This document shows positions 27,202 to 36,478 of a stretch of DNA of 64,000 nt, piece by piece (position 1 is the first letter of the stretch; each line of letters opens with the position of its first letter). The position numbers were made by a program, and so were the translations under genes. The stretch comes from Phyllobacterium sp. 21LDTY02-6. Lineage in GTDB: Bacteria > Pseudomonadota > Alphaproteobacteria > Rhizobiales > Rhizobiaceae. The notes under the pieces are model-generated. The model did not search any database. It was not told the DNA's origin and saw only the letters and a list, made by a program, of their open reading frames with translations. The stretch covers positions 310,001 through 374,000 of the forward strand of contig NZ_JAMJWD020000006.1 of the NCBI RefSeq assembly GCF_023554255.2. Reading direction: 5' to 3'.

Positions 27202-28200
27202 TCAACGGACGGCGTGAATGGCTTCGCGCGCGGCGCCCGGCGGATGTCCCATTATGCGCTTGAAGGCACGGCTGAACGCAGCCTGGGAACCATAGCCGAG
27301 GCGGAAGGCCACGGTCTCGATCGCCATCCGGTCGCGGGCGATCCATTGTGCCGCCAGCCGCATGCGGAGTTCGGTCAGATAGCGGACCGGCGTCATGCCC
27401 GTCACGTTGAGGAAACGTTCGGCGAAGACCGAGCGCGAACTGCCCATCTCGGCGGCGAGTTCGGCAAGCGTCCAGTTCCTTCCGGGGTCCCTATGCAGCG
27501 CGGCGATGACGCGACCAAGGCGCGGATCCCGTAATGCCTCCACCCAACCAGTTGCATCGCCACAGCCGCACTCAACCCATGCGCGCACGATGAAGGCCGA
27601 GACGACATCGGCGAGGCGGGCCAGTATGCCGGCGAAACCGGCCCTCTCGCTGCGTGCTTCCCGCTCCATCGCCTCCAGTATCGGCAGGACTTCGGGATAG
27701 CGGTCCAGCAATGTGTGAACGAACATGGCCTCCGGCATCAGCCCCACCAGCGGATGCATCGTGCCGAGATCGAACTCCATGCAGCCGCTGAATATCAGGG
27801 CATCGGAGGGCTGGCACATATCGGTCGAGCAGGCCCTGATCGCGGTCACGCTGGGGCATAGCGGGGCGCCCTCATAGCCGGCGACATCGCGGCACGGCAT
27901 ATCCGGATGGGACACGAGGTCATGCGCGCCGCCGCGCGGCAGCAATACCGCGTCGCCCGTGTTCATCTCCTCGATACTGCCATTGCCGTAGCGGAGAAAG
28001 ACCGGGCCGCGCGCGACGAAATGGAATTGCGAGCGTCCCGCCACCGTGCCGTAGCGCAGGCCGAAGGGCGGCGTGATCTGAATGCGGCGGTAGTCAAGAC
28101 CGTAGAGCCGCATCCCCATCAGGAGCTCGCTGACGAGATCGGGTAGGACAGACGCATCCTTTGGCGCAGACGAATATGGCTCGGACTTACGATCAAGCAT
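27202..28200 (-). CDS. AraC-family transcriptional regulator
   Basis: 332 residues from the ATG at 28200; a TTG 14 codons upstream is less likely. The N-terminal half is a cupin-like sensor domain (FHFVARGPVFLRYGNGSIEE then GDAVLLPRGGAHDLVSHPD). The C-terminal ~100 residues have two AraC helix-turn-helices (WTLAELAAEMGSSRSVFAER and IETVAFRLGYGSQAAFSRAF). It lies 81 bp downstream of the beta-propeller gene on the same strand. A tandem 11-bp direct repeat lies upstream of its start, a form that AraC proteins often bind. Target and ligand are unknown. Confidence 0.9.
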   Translation of the reverse strand: MLDRKSEPYSSAPKDASVLPDLVSELLMGMRLYGLDYRRIQITPPFGLRYGTVAGRSQFHFVARGPVFLRYGNGSIEEMNTGDAVLLPRGGAHDLVSHPDMPCRDVAGYEGAPLCPSVTAIRACSTDMCQPSDALIFSGCMEFDLGTMHPLVGLMPEAMFVHTLLDRYPEVLPILEAMEREARSERAGFAGILARLADVVSAFIVRAWVECGCGDATGWVEALRDPRLGRVIAALHRDPGRNWTLAELAAEMGSSRSVFAERFLNVTGMTPVRYLTELRMRLAAQWIARDRMAIETVAFRLGYGSQAAFSRAFKRIMGHPPGAAREAIHAVR

Positions 28201-28243
28201 GTTCGATTCTATGGCATGGAACGTCCGGCCCGTCCATCCCAAT

Positions 28244-28265
28244 CTTGTTGTCGGCTTGTTGTCGG
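28244..28265. repeat. Tandem 11-bp repeat upstream of the AraC gene
   Basis: CTTGTTGTCGG occurs twice without a gap (28244-28254 and 28255-28265), followed by a degenerate third start (CTGGTTG). It lies 44-65 bp before the regulator start. Spacing of 11 bp puts the copies on the same face of the helix, as for AraC-type binding sites. Confidence 0.4.
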
Positions 28266-28281
28266 CTGGTTGCCTGCTCGA

Positions 28282-29622
28282 TCATTGGGCAATTGCGACG
28301 TGGTGGAGCCCGTGCGGCATCGGGATTCTCCCGCGGCGCAGCAATGAGGGCGTCTCGCCCTTCACCACCTCGAATACGTCTATTCCGGCGCCTATTCCCT
28401 CCTTTTGTCCCTCATGGTCCTGGAACACGGTCACGAGCAGCTTGTCGCCGGTCAGGTCGAAAGTGGCTCCCTCCGGCAATACGCCTTCGAACGGATAATC
28501 GCCGATCTTCGCAAGGCCGCCAGTGTCCGGGTCGAGGCTCAGCAGAGAGACCGTCGCCTCGCGCGTAAACCGCGATGAACTCGGTGGAAATGCCGTCGTT
28601 CTCATATTGACCGTGGCGACCAGGCGTCCGTCAGGGCTGATCGCAATCCCCTCCGCAGCAATGTCGGATTCCGCATTCTCGACCTTCTCATGTCTGGCTT
28701 CGCCCGCCGCCGCCGTCTCGGCGAAACGGATTACTGTCATGCCCGATCGGCGGTCCGGAATACGCCCGTCGAGATCGGTGGCCGAGAAATCCCTTCCCCA
28801 GTCTGACGTGATGTAGAAACGCCCGTCCGGAGTGAAGCGGCCAACAAAGGGATCGGCCCCGACATCGACGATATTGCCCCACGGCTTCAGGACATGCCTG
28901 CCATCCGCCTCGTCGACGGCGAGGAAGGCGATCCTGTTCTGCGTATTGATATTGATGGCGAGAAAGCGCCCGGAAGGATGCCACTGCACATTCGTCGCCG
29001 TCACGCCGCCGCGTGGCGTTCCGGCCGTGCCCTTGATGCCAAGCTCTGCCAGATCGAATGTTTCCACAGCACCGAAACGGCCGCCGGAATAGGTGATGAG
29101 TTGCACCAGGCTCGCTTCCCGGGTGTTGGATACGACTGCGATCCGCCGGCCGGAGGGATCGATCGCAAGGGCCTCGGGAAAATCTGCGATCTTCTGCGTA
29201 TCGGCTTGCCGCGGTGCGGTCTTGTCGGAAAGATCGATGGCGAAGACCCTGTTGCCGGGCCGCAGATCCTTGACGAGCCGCGCATCCTCCGTCCGCTCGG
29301 CCAGCCGCTCGGTTACGAAGGCGGTCCGCCCGTCCGCTGTCAGCGCCAGGACTTCCGGCGCAGCGGTGACTGAATTGGAGACCGGCAGTTCCGCCCGCTG
29401 CAGCTTGCCATCCACGACACTCAGTATGGACAACACGTCCCGATACTCTGCTTCGCGCGGCGCGAGCACGCCGTTCGCATAGGACTGCGCAACAAAGTCG
29501 CCATCCGATATGGCGGCGATGGTTCCTGCCGGGACAGGCGGCAATGCGACACTGGTTTCCTGCGCATGCGCGCTGCCAGCAAGACAAGCCGCAACTGATA
29601 ACAAGGTCGATAGTCGCTTCAT
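28282..29622 (-). CDS. Periplasmic beta-propeller protein of unknown function
   Basis: 446 residues with a clear signal peptide (MKRLSTLLSVAACLAGSAHA). The mature part repeats propeller-blade motifs such as EALAIDPSGRRIAVVSN, VQWHPSGRFLAINI, GRFTPDGRFYITSD and IAISPDGRLVATVN, typical of YVTN/lactonase-like seven-bladed propellers. It could be a lactonase, a sugar-acid enzyme or a scaffold; nothing in the sequence fixes this. It is divergent from a LysR gene across a gap holding a good LysR box, so it is probably the regulated target. Confidence 0.75.
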   Translation of the reverse strand: MKRLSTLLSVAACLAGSAHAQETSVALPPVPAGTIAAISDGDFVAQSYANGVLAPREAEYRDVLSILSVVDGKLQRAELPVSNSVTAAPEVLALTADGRTAFVTERLAERTEDARLVKDLRPGNRVFAIDLSDKTAPRQADTQKIADFPEALAIDPSGRRIAVVSNTREASLVQLITYSGGRFGAVETFDLAELGIKGTAGTPRGGVTATNVQWHPSGRFLAININTQNRIAFLAVDEADGRHVLKPWGNIVDVGADPFVGRFTPDGRFYITSDWGRDFSATDLDGRIPDRRSGMTVIRFAETAAAGEARHEKVENAESDIAAEGIAISPDGRLVATVNMRTTAFPPSSSRFTREATVSLLSLDPDTGGLAKIGDYPFEGVLPEGATFDLTGDKLLVTVFQDHEGQKEGIGAGIDVFEVVKGETPSLLRRGRIPMPHGLHHVAIAQ

Positions 29623-29680
29623 CTCGTACTCCTCGGGCTAGGGTCGAGTGAAAGCTAACGCGAATCGTGATAGGCATCCA

Positions 29681-29697
29681 ATCGCAATTCATGCGAT
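29681..29697. promoter_or_regulatory. LysR-type operator in the divergent promoter
   Basis: ATCGC-N7-GCGAT, a 17-bp dyad of the T-N11-A class, lies between the beta-propeller gene (start 29622) and LysR gene (start 29728). Flanking GTGAT motifs on both sides (near 29666 and 29698) may be extra half sites. Confidence 0.6.
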
Positions 29698-29727
29698 AGT
29701 GATAAGCAAACACAATCAGTGATGGCC

Positions 29728-30621
29728 ATGGATATACGCTCGCTGGAATGCTTCATCGTCGTGGCCGAGGAGCTGCACTTTCATCGCGCAGCGGCTCGGC
29801 TCAACATCACCCAGCCGGCCCTCAGCCAGCGCATCCGCGCATTGGAGCATGAAGTCGGCGTCGCATTGCTGGAGCGCGACCGACGAAGCGTCTCGGTGAC
29901 GGCTGCCGGAAGCGCCTTTCTCGGGCCGGCCCGCACGGCCCTCGCCAGCGCCCGGAATGCCGGGGCGGAGGCGTTGCGTGCCGCGCGCGGCGAGGTCGGC
30001 CGCCTGAGGCTTGGCTTCACCGTGATCGCCTTTTATGGCTTCCTGCCGGAGGCGGTGCGCGTCTTCCGGGAGCGCCATCCCGATGTGCTTGTCGAACTTG
30101 CCGAGATGAATTCGCCATCCCTGGAGGCCGCCCTGGTGGCTGGCAGTATCGACATTGCCATGCTCCACCCGCCGATCGAAATGCCGGGGCTGTCATTGAC
30201 TGCGATGCCCAGCCAGCGGCTCGTCCTTGCCATGCCGGCCAATCATCCGCTCGCCGCCAGTCCGGTCGTCTCGGTCAAGGATATTGGAGGCGCACCGTTT
30301 CTGGCCGCTCCAAGGCATATCGGGCCGCATTTCTACGATCGGGTCATTGCAATGTTCCGGGAACAAGACGTCGCCCTCAACATCGTCCAGGAAGTGTCCC
30401 CCATGACGACGCTTGCCGGCCTCGTCGCAGCGGGAGCAGGGATGGGCTTCGTGACGGAAGGGATTGCAGCCCTGCGCCGCCCCGGCATTGTCTACAAATC
30501 CGTCACGCCCCAGCCACCGGAGCTGCCGCTTGCCGCAGCGTGGATGGGCAAGGAGCCGACCGCAGTGAGCCGGCGGTTCATGGCCGTGGTCGATGAACTC
30601 GCCTGGCCCGCTACGCCCTGA
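29728..30621 (+). CDS. LysR-family transcriptional regulator
   Basis: 297 residues if started at the ATG at 29728 (MDIRSLECF); a GTG and an ATG just upstream are in frame but would be unusual. The N-terminal winged helix is FHRAAARLNITQPALSQRIR, followed by the linker helix and a substrate-binding-protein-like effector domain. It is divergent from the beta-propeller gene and has a T-N11-A dyad in between, so it most likely activates that gene. Its end overlaps the convergent flavin-oxidase gene by 11 bases. Confidence 0.92.
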   Translation: MDIRSLECFIVVAEELHFHRAAARLNITQPALSQRIRALEHEVGVALLERDRRSVSVTAAGSAFLGPARTALASARNAGAEALRAARGEVGRLRLGFTVIAFYGFLPEAVRVFRERHPDVLVELAEMNSPSLEAALVAGSIDIAMLHPPIEMPGLSLTAMPSQRLVLAMPANHPLAASPVVSVKDIGGAPFLAAPRHIGPHFYDRVIAMFREQDVALNIVQEVSPMTTLAGLVAAGAGMGFVTEGIAALRRPGIVYKSVTPQPPELPLAAAWMGKEPTAVSRRFMAVVDELAWPATP

Positions 30622-31576
30622 CCTCGTTCCAGATTCCCGTTGCGAGGGCATTGGGCGACCAGCCGCCGCTTTCAACGTCAAGGCGCAGCGGCAGAGCATC
30701 ATATCGACGCTGGATTTTCCGTGGGCGGAACCGCCAGAAAAGTTCGGCGCCTTCGAGATAGGGCATCGTTCGCCCATCGACGATCTCCGCCTCGCCGGTC
30801 ATTTGCAGCAATTGCCCGTTTTCGACAAAGACCAGTCCGGCACGGCCATTGGCCAGGATATTGCCGAGCGTATTGTAGAAGCGGTTGCCGGTGAATTCGG
30901 GGATGGCAAGGCTGCCGTCCTCCTCCAGCCTTATGAAGCCGGGCCGGCCGCCGCGGTGCGAGACATCGACCTGCCGCGCGCCATCCTTGCGATCGACATA
31001 GGAAGCGACGAAGAAGGTATCGGCCCGCCCGACGAGCTCGCGCGCGGGCCTGTCGAGTTCGCTCATAAGCTCCGTCGTCCCCGCATAGGGCGCATCCGGA
31101 TCGGCGACAAATTCCATGCTGCGGAGCTGAATATATTTCGGGCAATTGCCGAAACTCTGTTCCACGCCGATATCAAAGCCGTTGCCGGCGCTGCGTGACA
31201 ATCTGCCATTCAGCCTGTTGCGCCGCCTTGTGCGCAGGTCGATGCCGAGAAGAGCCACCGGTGCACCATCCTCCATGCCGGCATCGGCCGGATCGGTCGG
31301 ATCACGCTGCAATTCGACATGCAGGGTTTGCGGGTCAGGCGATGCGAGAAAACCGGGATAGCCGGCCCTCACGCTCGCCCAGACATCTCCGGCCGGATCG
31401 ACGGCGCCAAGGACTGCCATCGGCAGCAGCGGGTAGAACTCCCGGTGCTGGTCGATAAGCTCGCGGCGAATGACTTTCCTGCCGATCTCGGCCATGCGCT
31501 CGGCGACACCCTGGAGCCGCTGCAGCGCGATCTCGCCATCGTGCCAGGGGTCCTGGTCGTTCGCGCCAATTGCCAT
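30611..31576 (-). CDS. Pyridoxamine 5'-phosphate oxidase-fold flavin protein
   Basis: 321 residues from the ATG at 31576, with AAGGA upstream. The C-terminal half carries the split-barrel FMN-binding pattern (RADTFFVASYVDRKDGARQV, DVSHRGGRPGFIRLEEDGSL, NRFYNTLGNILANGRAGLVF) seen in YwlC/PNPOx-like proteins. The N-terminal 150 residues form a second, less clear half (FYPLLPMAVLGAVDPAGDVW), so it is a duplicated or two-domain member. Such proteins reduce or bind flavin-linked substrates. It is the second gene after the GST gene (17-bp gap), so both are probably one unit. Confidence 0.8.
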   Translation of the reverse strand: MAIGANDQDPWHDGEIALQRLQGVAERMAEIGRKVIRRELIDQHREFYPLLPMAVLGAVDPAGDVWASVRAGYPGFLASPDPQTLHVELQRDPTDPADAGMEDGAPVALLGIDLRTRRRNRLNGRLSRSAGNGFDIGVEQSFGNCPKYIQLRSMEFVADPDAPYAGTTELMSELDRPARELVGRADTFFVASYVDRKDGARQVDVSHRGGRPGFIRLEEDGSLAIPEFTGNRFYNTLGNILANGRAGLVFVENGQLLQMTGEAEIVDGRTMPYLEGAELFWRFRPRKIQRRYDALPLRLDVESGGWSPNALATGIWNEVRA

Positions 31577-31593
31577 CGCACCCGTCCTTCTGC

Positions 31594-32205
31594 TCAGGCC
31601 GCGCTTGCGACCGGCGTTTCCACGAAAGGCACGAAGCCCGGCAGATCCTCCACGCGCTTCAGCCATGCGCCAACCGACTGGTAGGGCGAAAGATCGACGC
31701 CGCCCTCGGGAGCGCGTGCGACATAGCTATAGAGCGCAATGTCGGCAATGGTCGGATTGCGGCCGACGATCCACGGGCGGGAGGCCAGTTCCGAATTCAT
31801 CAGCGCCAGGATGTCATGGGCCCTGCCGATGACTTCTTCCGGGCGGAACGGGGCGTTGAAAAGAGTGATCAGTCGCGCCGCGGCCGGACCGAATGCCACT
31901 TGCCCGGCAGCTACCGACAACCAGCGCTGCACCAGCGCGGCGCTGGCGGCATCCTCCGGCAGCCAGTCCGTCCGACCGAACTTCTTGGCGAGATAGACCA
32001 GGATCGCGTTGGAATCCGCGATTACGGTCTCGCCATCGACGAGCACCGGAATCTGGCCGAACGGATTGAGCTTGAGAAAGGCGTCCGACTTGTGCTCCCG
32101 GCCCTTCAGATCCACTTCGATCAACTCGTAATCCGCCTGGAGAAGAGCCAGGAACAGGTGCGCCCGATGGCAGTGGCCCGAGATGGGATGATAATAAAGC
32201 TGCAT
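31594..32205 (-). CDS. Glutathione S-transferase family protein
   Basis: 203 residues from the ATG at 32205, which has an ideal AAGGAGG. The longer frame upstream is not coding. The N-terminus [20 protein letters not shown] has the thioredoxin fold of GSTs, [20 protein letters not shown] is the typical cis-Pro and glutathione-binding segment (about residues 48-67), and the helical domain follows ([14 protein letters not shown]). It is probably co-transcribed with the flavin-oxidase gene and is divergent from a LysR gene. Substrate unknown. Confidence 0.9.
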   Translation of the reverse strand: MQLYYHPISGHCHRAHLFLALLQADYELIEVDLKGREHKSDAFLKLNPFGQIPVLVDGETVIADSNAILVYLAKKFGRTDWLPEDAASAALVQRWLSVAAGQVAFGPAAARLITLFNAPFRPEEVIGRAHDILALMNSELASRPWIVGRNPTIADIALYSYVARAPEGGVDLSPYQSVGAWLKRVEDLPGFVPFVETPVASAA

Positions 32206-32274
32206 GGCTGGCCTCCTTCGATAGTTGCTGCGTGAAATCTGATTGCTTTCTCTCGTCAACTCAATCCATATGTA

Positions 32275-32293
32275 ATGCAGTTCACTATTGCAT
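32275..32293. promoter_or_regulatory. Possible LysR-type dyad between GST and LysR genes
   Basis: ATGCA and TGCAT at 32275-32279 and 32289-32293 are inverted repeats separated by 9 bases in the AT-rich divergent gap. It could be the regulator binding site. The arms are short, so support is weak. Confidence 0.35.
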
Positions 32294-32317
32294 ATTCTGA
32301 AATAATGGAGGCATGGG

Positions 32318-33217
32318 ATGGACCGCCTTGAGGCCATGCGCATATTCGGATCCGTGGCGGAACATCAGGGTTTCGCCAGCGCCGCCAAATCGCTCGGCAT
32401 GAGCGCCGCCAGCGTCACCCGCGCCGTGGCATCGCTCGAGCAGGCCATCGGCGCGCGGCTGCTGATCCGGACGACGCGATCCGTAAAGCTGACGGAGGTC
32501 GGCTACCGCTATCTGCAGGACAGCCGGCGAATTCTCGCCGAGGTCAAGGAGGCCGAGGCCCAGGCTGCCGGTAGTTTTTCGGCGCCGGCAGGCACGCTGA
32601 CGTTGACCGCGCCGGCGCTGTTCGGCCGGCACTACGTGCTGCCGATCCTGCTCGAATTTCTCGACCTGCATCCGGCGATCAATGTGCGGACGGTATTTGT
32701 CGACAGGGTCACCAATCTCATCGACGAAGGCATCGACATTGCGGTGCGGATCGCGCACCTGCCGGATTCCGGCCTGAGCGCCTCAAGGGTGGGCCATGTC
32801 ACCCGGGTCATGTGCGGGGCGCCATCCTATTTCGAGGCCCATGGCGTGCCGCAAGTGCCGGATGATCTACGTGCTCACCGGTTGATCGCACGCATCGGCA
32901 TATTCGGCGCGCAGGAATGGACCTTTGGCCGAAACTCGGAAATCCGCGTTCCCGCAAACAGCCGTTTTGTCTGCAACACCAATGACGCGGCGATCGATGC
33001 TTGCGTCATGGGGTGGGGCATATCGCGCTTCCTTTCCTATCAGGTGGCGCCGGATATCCTTTCGGGCAGGCTGCAGCGCGTGCTGGCTGAGTACGAGGAG
33101 GAGCCGGTGCCCATCCACATCATCCATGCGGAGGGGCGCACGGCTTCCGCCCGCGTGCGGGCCTTCGTCGATTTCGCGACGAAGCGCCTGCGTGCCAATC
33201 GCCACATCAATGGCTGA
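32318..33217 (+). CDS. LysR-family transcriptional regulator
   Basis: 299 residues from the ATG at 32318 with GGAGG upstream. Winged helix [20 protein letters not shown] and the following segment up to [10 protein letters not shown] belong to the common LysR subgroup that includes CrgA-like proteins. It is divergent from the GST/flavin-oxidase pair and likely controls it. It converges with the LysM gene, with only 7 bp between their stops. Confidence 0.92.
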   Translation: MDRLEAMRIFGSVAEHQGFASAAKSLGMSAASVTRAVASLEQAIGARLLIRTTRSVKLTEVGYRYLQDSRRILAEVKEAEAQAAGSFSAPAGTLTLTAPALFGRHYVLPILLEFLDLHPAINVRTVFVDRVTNLIDEGIDIAVRIAHLPDSGLSASRVGHVTRVMCGAPSYFEAHGVPQVPDDLRAHRLIARIGIFGAQEWTFGRNSEIRVPANSRFVCNTNDAAIDACVMGWGISRFLSYQVAPDILSGRLQRVLAEYEEEPVPIHIIHAEGRTASARVRAFVDFATKRLRANRHING

Positions 33218-33224
33218 CGCCAGC

Positions 33225-36200
33225 CTAATTGGGCGGGAAGATCGACGTTTCCTTTGGGCGATGATACTTCCCCGGGAAGTTATAGCCATGATAGAATGCC
33301 CATAGACCGACGCCCCTGAGGCTCATCGTCTCGGTATAGTGGCTATTCATCGCCCCCGGTCCGGGAAACGGCGCATCCTTTGGCTGCCAATCCGGGGGAG
33401 GCGGGGGTGCCTTCCCCAGATCTTCAAGCGGCACGCCGATTTCGCGTCTCGGATAGGAATAGGGCTTGTTGAAGCGATAATCGTTCGGGAAGGTCATCGC
33501 AAACCCTCCGGTCTTGCCGTTCTTGTCATATTCGTCGGCCACGGTTTCCAGCGCCTGGATGAACTCGGCCGCCGAATCCTTGCTGAGCGTGTTCAGGTAG
33601 TTGACGACAGACGGCCCATCCGTCTCGCACCACCTGCGGGCAAATTCGTCGATTCTCGACGGCATATCCTCCTGATCGGCGATCAGTTCGGCGATTTCCG
33701 GCCGGATATCTGCGCCTTTCAGGTAGTTTTCGGTGTCGGTTTCGCGCTGATTTTCTGCTTTCCAGCTGCCATAGGCCATGTTGGCGATCGATGCGACCAC
33801 TGTAATCGCCAGCGAGGCGGGCGTCACCCATTTCGGCGTCGCGAAGAAGGCAACCATTCCGTCCGCCACCGTCTGCACGCCAAAAATGGCGGCCTCCGCA
33901 TATTTGCCGTCCGACAGGTTCGAGACCGTATAGGCCGCGTCGATGCCGACCCAGCCCTTGAGGTACATGCCGGTCGATTTCGTCCAGAGATCGCGCTCCA
34001 CCTTGACGAAGTCCGTCAGTTTGTCGATACGCCCGCCCTGCATCTTCGGGTTGAGCGCTACGGCTGCCTGACCGAGACCGCCAAGGAATTCAGCACTGTG
34101 CCGCGCCGTCGCCGTGGAGAAGGCGAGGCCATAGGCGGTGCCCCAGAAATCCTTGTTCTGGAACATGGCATCGACATGGAAGCCGCCGAGGATCGAGCTG
34201 GCGAAGCGGTAGTTGAAGCCGAACCTGGTGGTGGAGTTGAAACCGCCGACGGGCTTCGGCCCACCGCTGGCGCTCGGGCCGGCGGACGGACCTTTCGGCG
34301 CCGGTTGCCCGGACTGCGCGGCATAGCGGCTCGAATCGTGGATCTGGCTCATATTGCGTCCGGCAATATCATGGGTCAGGTCCAGCCCGGCGCGAAGGGT
34401 CCACCACGGCGTCACGCCCGGCAGATCCGGCCGCTCCACACGCGCATCGTTGGTCGAGATCCTCACCACCTCGTCCGATCCCATGTCGAGCGCAAAGCCG
34501 AGGCTTTCGCGCTTCTCCTTGTCGTCGTCGGCCTTCGACAGCGTATCCTTCAGGCCCTTGAAGTTCTCCAGATCCTTCAACTGGTCGTCATAGGCCGAAA
34601 CCGCTGCCTGCGCCCGCCAAAGCGCGCGGCCATCCTCCTGGACCGTCGCCAGGCTGTCATCGAATTTCTTCGCACCTTCCGGATTGCCCTCGCGCGCCGC
34701 CTTCATGGCCGCGGGCTTGTCGGCATCGGTGACCAGTTTGCCGGGGTTCTTCTCCAGCGCGATGAACGGTTCCCTTGCCTTGCCGAAGGCGTCCACGTCA
34801 TGCTGTGTCCTGTCGCGCAGTTGCGCGATGCCTTCCTTCGCCGATTTCGCCAGCCCATCCGCATAGTCGGTCCGCTTGAGGCTCTTCATCTGTGTCGCGG
34901 TCGCCAGCGTGAGGACGGTTCCGTTGCGCTCCGATACGACCCATTCGAACGCCTTGGTCACATCGTGGATCGGCCGCTCGCCGGTCTCGTATTTCATGTC
35001 GTCATAGTCCGGCAGCGCCTGGGCCAGCGTAAACGAAACCTTCTTGATGGCGTCTTCGCCCTTGTCGGACCCCGCCGCCGTTTCATAGGCCGCCGAAAGA
35101 TCGCCCAGCACCGCGACGAATGTATTGTCGCTGCGCATGTCCTTGTCCTTGCGCGAATGGTCAAGGAAGGCCTTGTCGCCCTTCAGCAGGTCGGCGACAT
35201 TGCTGGTGGAGTTCGGCGGCAGTTTCTCCCGCGCCTCGGTGCCAAGATCGGTCGCTACCTTGGTCATCGTCAGGTCGGATGCCAGCAAAATACGCCCGGC
35301 GAGCTCCGAGGGAACGCCCTCGGTCTGCTTCCTTGCCTCGAAGGCGGCGGCAGGTGCACCGCCGCGCTCGTAAGCCTCGTCTATGAGCTTGGCCGGCTTG
35401 TCGACCAATTCCCGCTTCGTCGCCGCATCCAGCGCCTTGTAGTAGTTCTCATCCTTGGGCCCGAAATTGGCGAGCGTCAGCACGCGCCCCGTGACATCCG
35501 TCTGCCGTTGGTCCGGGCTCTTGCCCTTGCCGATCTCCGGAAGCTGCCTGGCTGCCTCGTCGGTGACGGCCGCCCACGCCTTGTCCGCTTCCTTGCCGGC
35601 ATCGTCCGCCTTGTCGGCTGATGACTTGTCGCCCTTGGCGACCGCTTCCTTCAACGAGTCGGCGGTCTTCTGCTTCGCCTGCGCCGTTTCCGTCAGGGCC
35701 AGCAGATTATCGAAGTTCTCCGGCGTCCTGCCCACCGCCTTCAATTCGCTGCGCACCGCATTGGCGGCACTGTCGACGATGGTATGAAACCGCGTCTGAT
35801 CCGGCGTGCGATCCTTTATCTCCCTGACCGCCGCATCCAGGGCCTTCTGCGGCGCGCCGCCCTCGCGCGTGACATAGCGCAACTCGGTCTCGACCAGCGG
35901 CTTGAGGCTCTGCCAGGCCTCGTCGCGCATCGCTTGCGCGCCATAACCCTTCGGCAGCTTCTTGATTCCGTCGAGCGCTTTCATCTGCTGTTCAAACGCG
36001 TCGGTGCGCACGGGATCGAGAATGTTGATCTTCGTGCCGGCATCGATGATGTTTTCATTCTTGATGATCGGATTGGCGCGCAGCAGGTTCGTCACGCTCG
36101 TATTGGACTCCTGCGAAATCTGCGCCAGCCTGTCGCCGTTCTCGATCGTATATTGCGTCTGTCCGGTCGGACTCCTGCTCGGATCGACCGGCCTGGTCGC

Positions 36201-36290
36201 GCTTTCCTTCAGTATGGCATCGAAACGAGCTTCGATATCCGACGATGTTCTCCATACACGGCTGAATATGCTGTTCGTGCCAAACGACAT
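33225..36290 (-). CDS. Large LysM-domain protein of unknown function
   Basis: 1021 residues from the ATG at 36290, with GGGAGGGAG upstream. The only domain I recognise is a LysM-like module at about residues 46-91 (TQYTIENGDRLAQIS ... AGTKINIL), which usually binds peptidoglycan or chitin. No signal peptide is visible. The central 500 residues are charged and helix-rich with many Lys/Asp/Glu. Around residue 820-840 lies a hydrophobic stretch (WVTPASLAITVVASIANM), and the C-terminus is Pro-rich. The layout (N-terminal LysM, long helical middle, hydrophobic hairpin) resembles large secreted or injected proteins, but no secretion genes are nearby, so function is open. The upstream gap is AT-rich with palindromes. 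Confidence 0.75.
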   Translation of the reverse strand: MSFGTNSIFSRVWRTSSDIEARFDAILKESATRPVDPSRSPTGQTQYTIENGDRLAQISQESNTSVTNLLRANPIIKNENIIDAGTKINILDPVRTDAFEQQMKALDGIKKLPKGYGAQAMRDEAWQSLKPLVETELRYVTREGGAPQKALDAAVREIKDRTPDQTRFHTIVDSAANAVRSELKAVGRTPENFDNLLALTETAQAKQKTADSLKEAVAKGDKSSADKADDAGKEADKAWAAVTDEAARQLPEIGKGKSPDQRQTDVTGRVLTLANFGPKDENYYKALDAATKRELVDKPAKLIDEAYERGGAPAAAFEARKQTEGVPSELAGRILLASDLTMTKVATDLGTEAREKLPPNSTSNVADLLKGDKAFLDHSRKDKDMRSDNTFVAVLGDLSAAYETAAGSDKGEDAIKKVSFTLAQALPDYDDMKYETGERPIHDVTKAFEWVVSERNGTVLTLATATQMKSLKRTDYADGLAKSAKEGIAQLRDRTQHDVDAFGKAREPFIALEKNPGKLVTDADKPAAMKAAREGNPEGAKKFDDSLATVQEDGRALWRAQAAVSAYDDQLKDLENFKGLKDTLSKADDDKEKRESLGFALDMGSDEVVRISTNDARVERPDLPGVTPWWTLRAGLDLTHDIAGRNMSQIHDSSRYAAQSGQPAPKGPSAGPSASGGPKPVGGFNSTTRFGFNYRFASSILGGFHVDAMFQNKDFWGTAYGLAFSTATARHSAEFLGGLGQAAVALNPKMQGGRIDKLTDFVKVERDLWTKSTGMYLKGWVGIDAAYTVSNLSDGKYAEAAIFGVQTVADGMVAFFATPKWVTPASLAITVVASIANMAYGSWKAENQRETDTENYLKGADIRPEIAELIADQEDMPSRIDEFARRWCETDGPSVVNYLNTLSKDSAAEFIQALETVADEYDKNGKTGGFAMTFPNDYRFNKPYSYPRREIGVPLEDLGKAPPPPPDWQPKDAPFPGPGAMNSHYTETMSLRGVGLWAFYHGYNFPGKYHRPKETSIFPPN

Positions 36291-36396
36291 GGCTCCCTCC
36301 CCAATGCGTGACTGAATGCGCAATAGGTCGGATTCGACTTCAGATCAACAAGTATACAATCATATATTATTTCCATGCTGACAGATTTGATGATAA

Positions 36397-36464
36397 ATTG
36401 TATCATTACATCAGATGTTCATGCAGTTTTATTATCGGCATCCAGTATTGTATCATTACAATAC
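36397..36464. promoter_or_regulatory. Two palindromic repeats in the AT-rich gap upstream of the LysM gene
   Basis: ATTGTATCATTACA occurs at 36397-36410 and 36447-36460, 50 bp apart. The second is part of a perfect dyad GTATTGTA-TCAT-TACAATAC (36445-36464). These lie 107-174 bp upstream of the LysM gene and just after the MarR stop, in DNA much richer in A+T than the surroundings. They look like regulator binding sites. Confidence 0.5.
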
Positions 36465-36478
36465 TGAACTGATCCGCA

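Noticed and set aside
33339-35621. 760-codon plus-strand open frame opposite the LysM gene
   Set aside because: It is antisense to a gene with a good ribosome-binding site and a recognisable LysM domain. Its composition is Arg/Gly-rich and resembles a reverse-strand shadow.
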